From Candidatus Methylomirabilis sp. (GTDB lineage: Bacteria > Patescibacteriota > Patescibacteriia > DYHP01), in assembly GCA_020724105.1 (NCBI GenBank), contig DYHP01000043.1, positions 1 through 6,335 on the forward strand: a DNA stretch of 6,335 bases, in the 5' to 3' direction. Positions 1 to 4,762 of this stretch are shown one piece after another (positions within the stretch are counted from its first letter, which is position 1; the number at the start of each line of letters is the position of its first letter). The notes under the pieces were generated by a model. The model worked only from the letters and a program-made list of their open reading frames with translations. It was not told the DNA's origin and ran no database searches. Both the position numbers and the translations under genes were made by a program.

Positions 1-605
1 TCTTTAATTAAACTGGTCCTTAAATTTAATGCGGAATTGGTTGAAAGAAATGATACCTTTTCCCAATCAGTATTGAAAAGAAGTTCCTTAATTTCTTTTT
101 TGTTCTGCTTTATAACTACTCCACATCCTCGTTCATTCGGTAAATCGTAAAGGGATTTATGCGCTTTCATTCCCGTAAAAGTTGTTGGAGGCAAATACGC
201 GTCACATTTTACTATCATATCTTTATTTCTTGTATTTGCAGGTAAACCGCCATCTGATAAAGAATACACTTCAATAAAACCATTGCAAGTCCTTGGTGAT
301 TTTATTCTTATTTTGTTGATGTTAGTTTTGGTCCAAACCTGAAAAACTGTATTTATTTTGATATCCGTTCCATCTGGATACATAAATGAATCTGACGGTA
401 AGTACTCGTTGCGTGCTAACCTGTATCCTAATGCTCTTTTTCCTGCTACCCCTTTTTCATCACTATAAAAAAGTTGGGGCAAAATAAAGGCCACCATATC
501 AGTATAGGAGTAAGATTTGTTTATAAATTGAAGCGCTAAATTACCCCTTAAACCAAATGGCGGATTTCCAATTACAATATATTTTTTCTTTATATTTTTA
601 GGATG
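1..605 (-). pseudogene. DNA methyltransferase, C-terminal fragment (NPPFG motif)
   Basis: Reading the minus strand from 605 to the left edge gives about 201 residues without a stop. Near the start is VIGNPPFGLRGNLALQFIN, the catalytic (N/D)PP(Y/F) motif IV of amino-methylating DNA methyltransferases, followed by a hydrophobic strand ending AFILPQLF, as in N6-adenine enzymes of this class. An in-frame TGA (complement of 606-608) lies just upstream, and there is no ATG, GTG or TTG before NPPFG. The SAM-binding motif I, which precedes NPPF in this class, is absent. The gene is therefore cut at its 5' end near 605 and continues past the left edge. The break coincides with the start of a plus-strand recombinase remnant, so recombination, deletion or a misassembly removed both N-termini. 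I cannot name the enzyme or its specificity. The sequence shows no internal frameshift, so the break is probably recent. Confidence 0.72.
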
Positions 606-613
606 TCATTTGA

Positions 614-1252
614 GATAATCGGCCTTGCAAGAAAAGCGGCAAGTAATATGCTTATTACTACCGCACCAAGAAAAATCTGAATCACCAATGTTCGCAAAAT
701 ACCCTTACTAGAGAAGAGAAAATATTTGAACAAGTCAAAAGGGAAATTCAAAAAGTTTCTTTATGTTCGGCTTGGACTAATAAGATGATAAAAGGGATTG
801 AAAAAGAAAAAGAGCAAAAAGCCCAAGCCGAAAGCTTTTTCGCTCAAAAATTAAAAGACCAATTAGTAAAGTGCGAGGAAAAACTTGATACGCTTTTAGA
901 TATGATGTTAAACAAGACAATTTCTCAAGAGGAATACCTTGCCAAAAAGCAAAAACTCATCAATTAAAAAATGGATATTTCGGAAAAATTATCCACTTTT
1001 GAGCGAAAAAGCAATAATCGGTTCGAACTCGCCGCCAAATTCATAAACTCCGTAAAACAAGCCGAAATTATCGCTTTGCAAGAAAATCCCAAACAGGGTC
1101 GGGATTTTCTCAAGAAATTAGGTTCGAACTTCCAAATTCTAAATCAAAAACTTGTTTTTGATTACAAAAACCCGTTCAAAATGCTGGCAGACGCCGAGCC
1201 CCGCCGAAGGCGGAGCGAGGCGGAAAACTCGTCGTGTATAAACTGGCGGTGA
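614..1252 (+). pseudogene. Large serine recombinase, decayed C-terminal remnant
   Basis: One reading frame from 614 to the TGA at 1250-1252 matches the C-terminal third of the intact-looking recombinase at 4763. It holds the end of a zinc ribbon (YAYYYRTKK...CSQ, compare RYYRCSKKRGRCSQ), then IQKVSLC, then the coiled coil ending QEEYLAKKQKL (compare KQTYLKKKDEI), then the distal helix NRFELAAKFI...FLKKLGSNF. The frame is broken by TAA at 644-646 and TAA at 965-967. The second sits where CAA (Gln) would restore the helix. The third zinc-ligand Cys is missing at YYYR-TKK. The catalytic N-terminal domain is absent, since everything before about 605 belongs to another gene on the other strand. 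The two pieces after the first stop (785-967 and 971-1252) could be called as separate small ORFs but are fragments of one gene. The last residues (about 1195-1250) read through a GC-rich palindrome into the 288-bp repeat. Confidence 0.8.
1195..1223. repeat. Short GC-rich palindromic cluster
   Basis: CCGCC-gaa-GGCGG at 1201-1213 is a perfect 5-bp stem with a 3-nt loop, inside a GC-rich stretch that interrupts AT-rich coding sequence. The same design (5-8 bp GC arms, 2-3 nt loop) recurs in both longer repeat families of this window. It may be an independently inserted mini-palindrome. No function can be read from it. Confidence 0.5.
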
Positions 1253-1533
1253 AATTATATCCTTTGCGCGAACCTTTTTTGAGGTGAACTGACCCGCCCC
1301 GCCGCCAGCCGCCGCAAGCGGCGGCCTGCCTCGCAGAAAATTTTGCCCCTCATTTTGATTTTGCGCGCCCCACCAAAAAATTCTTCTAAAAGGATGGACA
1401 AAATTTTCTGCTCGGCTCCGCGCTGACGCGCGGGCGGCGGGGCTACGCTCGGGCGCGGCGGAATTCCTCCCCCCAACCCCTTCCTCCCGCCGCGCCCTCG
1501 CGCCGAACGGTGAAATTTTGGCGGCTATTATAT
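1246..1533. repeat. 288-bp inverted repeat, left arm (IR1-L)
   Basis: This segment is the reverse complement of 4324-4611. Paired coordinates sum to 5857 throughout, and I found no mismatch or gap where I compared them. It is GC-rich between AT-rich genes. Contents from the left: GCGGTGAAATT at the outer edge, a GCCGCCGC/GCGGCGGC hairpin (1308-1325), a 13-bp inverted pair CAGAAAATTTTG-like (1333-1345 and 1399-1411), more GC palindromes, a C-rich tract near 1469-1488, and a second CGGTGAAATT (1508-1517) close to the inner edge. The long open frames inside it on the minus strand exist because it is GC-rich and match nothing I recognise. It fills most of the gene-free gap before the operon. It may be a mobile-element end and a transcription barrier. 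Confidence 0.93.
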
Positions 1534-1537
1534 TTAC

Positions 1538-1675
1538 TGTTTCGGTATTTTTTGATACCATAGTAATAAATTAACCAATTTCAATCGCTATTACTTTGAT
1601 TATAGTATTATATTACTACGGGAGCAAGTAACAACAACTCTAAAATTGCAGATAGCATCAAAAAATACCGAAACA
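1538..1675. promoter_or_regulatory. Operon leader with 19-bp inverted repeat and repeated 9-mer
   Basis: TGTTTCGGTATTTTTTGAT at 1538-1556 is exactly complementary to 1657-1675, inside the HTH gene (sums of 3213), leaving a 100-nt loop that holds the candidate promoter and Shine-Dalgarno sequence. The 9-mer TCGGTATTT occurs at 1542-1550, inverted at 1663-1671, and again at 1679-1687. The last two form a perfect 9-bp hairpin with a 7-nt loop. GGTAT/ATACC (1544-1548, 1555-1559) is a further small dyad. Such repeats suit binding sites for the HTH regulator or an RNA structure, but a fold-back duplication is equally possible. Confidence 0.5.
1561..1624 (+). promoter_or_regulatory. Candidate promoter/operator of the R-M operon
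   Basis: This AT-rich stretch lies just upstream of the HTH gene. TATTACT occurs at 1589-1595 and 1611-1617, 22 bp apart (about two helical turns), with the inverted form AGTAATA at 1562-1568. Possible -10 hexamers are TATAGT (1601-1606) and TATTAT (1606-1611), but I see no convincing -35. GGGAG at 1620-1624 is a good Shine-Dalgarno sequence. Control proteins of R-M systems commonly autoregulate from such dyads. The assignment here is inference. Confidence 0.35.
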
Positions 1676-1833
1676 AGCTCGGTATTTCGCAGGATAAGCT
1701 CTCAAAACTGGCAGATGTTACCTACAACACAATCATCAAGATTGAATCGGGAGCAAACACAAACCCAACCATTGAAACGCTGTCAAAAATCGCAAAAGCC
1801 CTCGATGTCGGCGTTGATGATTTGATCAAATAG
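1606..1833 (+). CDS. XRE-family HTH regulator, no canonical start codon
   Basis: The frame between TAG at 1603-1605 and TAG at 1831-1833 encodes a compact HTH_3 DNA-binding domain: IADSIKKYRNKLGISQDKL, then SKLADVTYNTIIKIESG, then NPTIETLSKIAKALDVGVDDLIK. The Gln-Asp-Lys-Leu turn, the recognition helix and the closing ALDVGVDDL helix are all typical. At about 65-75 residues it has the size of the small controller proteins often found next to type II R-M genes. It ends 2 nt before the methyltransferase ATG, so it is the first gene of the operon. The oddity is the start. There is no ATG, GTG or TTG in frame before the domain. A good GGGAG (1620-1624) points to AAC codons at 1630-1638, where an ATG would be expected, and near-cognate ATT codons exist at 1612 and 1645. 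Either initiation is non-canonical or the start has been lost. The left coordinate given is the limit of the open frame, not a proven start. Confidence 0.75.
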   Translation, partial: YYITTGASNNNSKIADSIKKYRNKLGISQDKLSKLADVTYNTIIKIESGANTNPTIETLSKIAKALDVGVDDLIK

Positions 1834-1835
1834 TT

Positions 1836-2651
1836 ATGCAAAAACCATATTACGACAATCCAAAATTTAAGCTCTACCATGCGAACTGCTTGGAAGTTTT
1901 AGCCGAACTGCCCGAAAATTCGGTTGATATGGTTTTTGCCGATCCACCCTATCTTCTCTCAAACGGCGGCTTTACCGTCCACGCTGGGCGGCGCGTAAGC
2001 GTAAACAAGGGCGAATGGGATAAAAGCAACGGGTTAAAGAAAGATTTTAAATTTCATCTTGAATGGATACAAGCCGCCAAGCGTGTCTTAAAGCCACACG
2101 GAACGATTTGGATAAGCGGAACATACCATTCAATTTATCAATGCGGTTTTGCGCTTCAGCTTGCCGGCTACCATATTCTTAATGATGTTGCGTGGTTCAA
2201 ACCGAACGCATCGCCGAATTTGAGTTGCCGTTATTTTACCGCAAGCCATGAAACACTTGTTTGGGCGCGAAAGGATAAAAAGGAAAAACATACCTTCAAT
2301 TATGACCTTATGAAAAATGGAAGGTGGACGGAAGATCAGTTGAAAAAACCCGGGCTTCAAATGCGTTCGGTTTGGGCCATTGGCACGCCAAAAACTATTG
2401 AAAAGAAATATGGCAAACATCCAACGCAAAAGCCAGAGGATTTGTTAAAGCGCGTTGTCCTTGCCTCAACCAACAAGGGCGATCTAATCATTGATCCGTT
2501 CACTGGAAGCTCAACGACCGGAATTGCCGCTTATCTTTTCGGCAGAAACTTTATTGGTGTTGATACTGATAAAAAGTTTCTTGATGTTTCTATAAAACGA
2601 TTTGAGGAATTGGATCGCAATATGAAAAACAAGTTAATCAAAGAAGCATGA
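1836..2651 (+). CDS. DNA adenine N6-methyltransferase, DpnA/M2.DpnII-like, beta class
   Basis: This 271-residue protein transfers a methyl group from SAM to adenine in DNA. Motif IV comes first (FADPPYLLSNGG, DPPY at residues 36-39) and the SAM-binding motif I near the end (DPFTGSSTTG, residues 220-229, then FIGVD), the order that defines the beta class. DPPY indicates N6-adenine. Further family blocks are VSVNKGEWDK (54-63), GTIWISGTYHSIY (89-101), NLSCRYFTASHETLVWARK (128-146) and GKHPTQKP (193-200). From memory these blocks closely resemble DpnA, the second GATC methylase of the DpnII system, which can also modify single-stranded DNA. GATC specificity here is inferred from that likeness and from the MutH-like partner. 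Motif I reads GSST where GSGT is usual, which is tolerated in many members. The ATG follows the HTH stop by 2 nt, and the TGA stop overlaps the next gene's ATG (ATGA). Only one methyltransferase is present in the cassette. Confidence 0.93.
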   Translation: MQKPYYDNPKFKLYHANCLEVLAELPENSVDMVFADPPYLLSNGGFTVHAGRRVSVNKGEWDKSNGLKKDFKFHLEWIQAAKRVLKPHGTIWISGTYHSIYQCGFALQLAGYHILNDVAWFKPNASPNLSCRYFTASHETLVWARKDKKEKHTFNYDLMKNGRWTEDQLKKPGLQMRSVWAIGTPKTIEKKYGKHPTQKPEDLLKRVVLASTNKGDLIIDPFTGSSTTGIAAYLFGRNFIGVDTDKKFLDVSIKRFEELDRNMKNKLIKEA

Positions 2652-3292
2652 AAATCGTAACCCGCGCAACCGCGATAAAAAATTTAAAGAAATACATTGG
2701 CAAGGACCTTGCCAAACTTGCGCCGCAATTCGGCATAAATCCATATTTGAACGGCAAGCAAAACAAGGGCTGGAAAGGTCTTGTTTTGGAGAGGTTGGCG
2801 GGACTTCAAACTAATGTATCAAAAGCACCGAATGGGCTTACTTATGAATTAAAATCTGTGGCGTTCCATAAAATAGGCGGCGCGCTTGTGCCGAAAGAAA
2901 CAATGGCGATAACTATGATAAACCCCGAAGAGTTGAAAGCCCATTCGTTTTTTGAAAGCCATGTTTGGGCAAAACTTAAAACTATCGTATTTTGCGCGGT
3001 GCAGTGGGACGGAAAAAATGCAAAAGGTTCAAAGCTTTTGAGCGTTGCCAGTTTGGATTTTTCCGAGGATGACGACCTTATCAAAGAGATAAAAACCGAT
3101 TACGATTTTATTCGGGCAAAACTTATCAAACACGGCTTTACTGCGCTTACCGGCAAAGATGGTGAATGGATACAAGCGAGGACAAAAGGTATCGGCGGAA
3201 TAAATCCCCGAACAGGCGAACGCCGACCGATTACACGTGCGTTTTATGCACGAACGAAATTAGTGGAAAAGATTTTTGAAACAGCAAGTTAA
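2648..3292 (+). CDS. MutH/Sau3AI-family endonuclease (GATC type), Asp-to-Asn at active site
   Basis: This 214-residue protein is close in length to MutH (229) and has the family layout: N-terminal helices, KGWKGLVLE with Glu48, then YELKSV with Glu67 and Lys69, then ETMAITMINPEE...SHVWAKLKTIVFCAVQ, and a C-terminal ARTKGIG...RRPITRAFYARTKLV resembling the MutH end (FYLKKNF). The family is a PD-(D/E)XK nuclease recognising GATC. MutH nicks for mismatch repair, and Sau3AI and relatives restrict. Following the adenine methyltransferase with a 4-nt overlap, it is the natural restriction partner. In MutH the catalytic residues are Glu56, Asp70, Glu77 and Lys79. Here, 14 residues after Glu48, the Asp position is Asn62 (codon AAT), and no acidic residue lies between Glu48 and Glu67. 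The enzyme may therefore be inactive, a nickase or a binder, unless this subfamily naturally uses Asn. The rest of the frame is intact, so decay is not obvious. Confidence 0.85.
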   Translation: MKIVTRATAIKNLKKYIGKDLAKLAPQFGINPYLNGKQNKGWKGLVLERLAGLQTNVSKAPNGLTYELKSVAFHKIGGALVPKETMAITMINPEELKAHSFFESHVWAKLKTIVFCAVQWDGKNAKGSKLLSVASLDFSEDDDLIKEIKTDYDFIRAKLIKHGFTALTGKDGEWIQARTKGIGGINPRTGERRPITRAFYARTKLVEKIFETAS

Positions 3293-3295
3293 ACT

Positions 3296-3568
3296 ATGGC
3301 AACAATTCACAAAAAAGTTTGGCCTGAATACTTTGAAAAAATTATCTCCGGCAAGAAAAAGCTGGAATTGCGCCTTGCCGATTTTGAGATAAACGAGGGT
3401 GATACTTTGGTTTTGGAAGAATGGGATAACAACAAGAAAGAATACACCGGACGAAAAATTGAGGTTATCACTACTTACATTCTCAAAACCAAAGGCCAAA
3501 CTTTTTGGCCGCAAGAAGAGGTTGATAAATATGGTTTCCAAATAATTCAGTTTGAACCGAAGAAATGA
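3296..3568 (+). CDS. ASCH/DUF3850-domain protein
   Basis: This 90-residue protein is almost entirely one domain: IHKKVWPEYFEKIISGKKKLELRLADFEINEGDTLVLEEWD, then YTGRKIEVITTYIL, then YGFQIIQFEP. The pattern WPEYFEkIisGkKklElR...f..GDtlvLeE...tGR.i matches the DUF3850 branch of the ASCH superfamily. These are small PUA-like beta barrels thought to bind RNA or modified nucleotides, and some relatives hydrolyse modified nucleosides. It lies 3 nt after the endonuclease stop, with no strong Shine-Dalgarno sequence, and its TGA overlaps the ATG of the next gene, so translation is coupled both ways. That makes it part of the operon rather than a passenger. Its role beside an adenine methyltransferase is not known to me. 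Sensing or processing of modified bases or RNA is a guess from the fold. Confidence 0.8.
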   Translation: MATIHKKVWPEYFEKIISGKKKLELRLADFEINEGDTLVLEEWDNNKKEYTGRKIEVITTYILKTKGQTFWPQEEVDKYGFQIIQFEPKK

Positions 3569-4329
3569 AAGTAAATTTTCTTACTTCAGATAGGTGTAGA
3601 GTTGGCGATGAGGAGCTGATTTACTTCATGCACCCCAATACTTTGAGAGATAAGTTGATTGAGACGGTTGAGAAAGTCGGTGCTCAAAAATTCTTTTCGA
3701 GTCCCGAAGAAAGTATCAAAAAAGCGCGCGAGAATGTTGCGGAATATTTTCTCATTTTGGGCCTCAAAAAAATTTCAGGGCTAGATTGGTTTTTAAGACA
3801 ACCGAACAACGACCCTCCAGATTTTGAGCTTATGACCATTAGCAATAATCCCATAACAATTACTTTGGACTCTTTTGAGTTGGTGGAAATACCGGGTCGT
3901 TGTAAAACGTTCGAGGAAATGTACGGGATTGTGAGGGGTAAGTTAAATAAAGGATATACCCAAAACTATCACTTGCTAATTTTCGTTAACCACGAGAAAA
4001 GCGGAGAGTGGATAAAACAGCTACATCAGCAGCAGGCAGATTTTAGTCCTTTCAAAACTGTATGGACGGTTCATCTAGTTTGGTATAAAGACCAACAGGG
4101 GTTATATGGAAGTGTGGTAAATCGTTTGCGTCCTCATCCTGCGAAGACAACGCAAGTTGCTCTAAATGATGAAGTTTTGCGTCAGAACTCGCCACTACCC
4201 GACCACATCGAAGAATTGAAGATTGATGGTAAAACTTTCATTGGCTTCAAGCGCGATTTCGTGAAAGAATTAACAACAGCAATGAGAAAAACCTTGCTTG
4301 TCAGATCGCGAGCAAGAAAGCAGATATAA
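3565..4329 (+). CDS. Uncharacterised 254-residue protein, possible PD-(D/E)XK-like core
   Basis: I do not recognise the family. The protein is soluble, without signal peptide or membrane helix. Its middle has the layout of a restriction-endonuclease-like fold: an N-terminal helical part (NTLRDKLIETVEKVG, SIKKARENVAEYFLIL), then NDPPDFELMTI with Asp86, then a beta hairpin ITITLDSFELVEIPG with Glu105 and Glu108, a helix (FEEMYGIVRGKL), and a buried strand YHLLIFVNH. The usual catalytic Lys after the Glu-x position is not evident (ELVE, not ExK), so this is a weak structural guess. It starts in a 4-nt overlap with the ASCH gene. The last residues, LLVRSRARKQI, look unconserved, and the TAA lies 6 bp inside the right 288-bp repeat (from 4324), so the repeat may have replaced the native C-terminus. 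As the last operon gene it could be an accessory or alternative nuclease of the R-M module. Confidence 0.7.
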   Translation: MKVNFLTSDRCRVGDEELIYFMHPNTLRDKLIETVEKVGAQKFFSSPEESIKKARENVAEYFLILGLKKISGLDWFLRQPNNDPPDFELMTISNNPITITLDSFELVEIPGRCKTFEEMYGIVRGKLNKGYTQNYHLLIFVNHEKSGEWIKQLHQQQADFSPFKTVWTVHLVWYKDQQGLYGSVVNRLRPHPAKTTQVALNDEVLRQNSPLPDHIEELKIDGKTFIGFKRDFVKELTTAMRKTLLVRSRARKQI

Positions 4330-4611
4330 TAGCCGCCAAAATTTCACCGTTCGGCGCGAGGGCGCGGCGGGAGGAAGGGGTTGGGGGGAGGAATTCCGCC
4401 GCGCCCGAGCGTAGCCCCGCCGCCCGCGCGTCAGCGCGGAGCCGAGCAGAAAATTTTGTCCATCCTTTTAGAAGAATTTTTTGGTGGGGCGCGCAAAATC
4501 AAAATGAGGGGCAAAATTTTCTGCGAGGCAGGCCGCCGCTTGCGGCGGCTGGCGGCGGGGCGGGTCAGTTCACCTCAAAAAAGGTTCGCGCAAAGGATAT
4601 AATTTCACCGC
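4324..4611. repeat. 288-bp inverted repeat, right arm (IR1-R)
   Basis: This is the mirror copy of 1246-1533. Its inner edge contains the stop of the last operon gene, and its outer edge ends ...ATATAATTTCACCGC. AATTTCACCG occurs twice in direct orientation, at 4340-4349 and 4601-4610, and GATATAAT stands by both (4323-4330, 4596-4603), so the GC-rich core looks framed by direct repeats. Inside are GCCGCCGC-tt-GCGGCGGC (4532-4549), a 13-bp inverted pair GCAGAAAATTTTG (4446-4458) and its complement (4512-4524), and G-runs at 4369-4388. The 73-codon TTG-started frame at 4381-4602 is identical in the left arm and is not supported as a gene. Its last 4 bp overlap the next repeat. Confidence 0.93.
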
Positions 4612-4735
4612 AGATTGATACCTCCTCGTTTGAGAGGATTGCTCCGGCTGGCCGCGAGGCGGCCGCGCTCCGCAAAAACCCTCGCCGCTTCGCGGCGAAA
4701 ATGAAGGGGGCGGAAAAAGAAAAACGGGCGGATTT
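4608..4735. repeat. 128-bp inverted repeat, left arm (IR2-L)
   Basis: This segment is the reverse complement of 6158-6285. Paired coordinates sum to 10893 without gaps, with three substitutions seen (two near 4619-4622, one at 4657). It is GC-rich and contains the perfect hairpins GGCCGC-gag-GCGGCC (4650-4664) and CGCCGC-ttc-GCGGCG (4683-4697). It starts with CCGCAGATTGA, whose CCGC is shared with the end of the 288-bp repeat. It differs in sequence from that repeat but has the same style. With its partner it brackets the recombinase gene. Together with IR1-R it fills the gene-free stretch 4330-4762. Confidence 0.92.
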
Positions 4736-4762
4736 ATCCTTGTTTCGTATCTAAAGGCATTT

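Noticed and set aside
640..775. Minus-strand hydrophobic frame (LVIQIFLGAVVISILLAAFLA) resembling a membrane segment
   Set aside because: The plus strand here clearly encodes the recombinase zinc ribbon and coiled coil, so the hydrophobic run is the antisense of Lys/Asn/Tyr-rich sequence.
1215..1225. GCGAGGCGGAA as a duplicate of the tRNA-Ser 3' end (an att copy)
   Set aside because: It resembles GCGGAGGCGGAA at 6282-6293 only with an indel and belongs to a GC-rich palindrome. The match does not extend into the T arm.
1139..1561. 140-codon minus-strand frame
   Set aside because: It is an open frame through the GC-rich repeat with low-complexity composition, and it overlaps the recombinase remnant and leader. 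No recognisable domain.
4381..4602. 73-codon frame, identical on the minus strand at 1255-1476
   Set aside because: It lies wholly within the 288-bp repeat, is Arg/Gly/Pro-rich because of GC-rich palindromes, uses a TTG start and resembles no family. It is duplicated only because the repeat is.
1246..4611. CRISPR array or tandem repeats
   Set aside because: The repeats are two long inverted arms and short hairpins. There is no regular series of repeat-spacer units.
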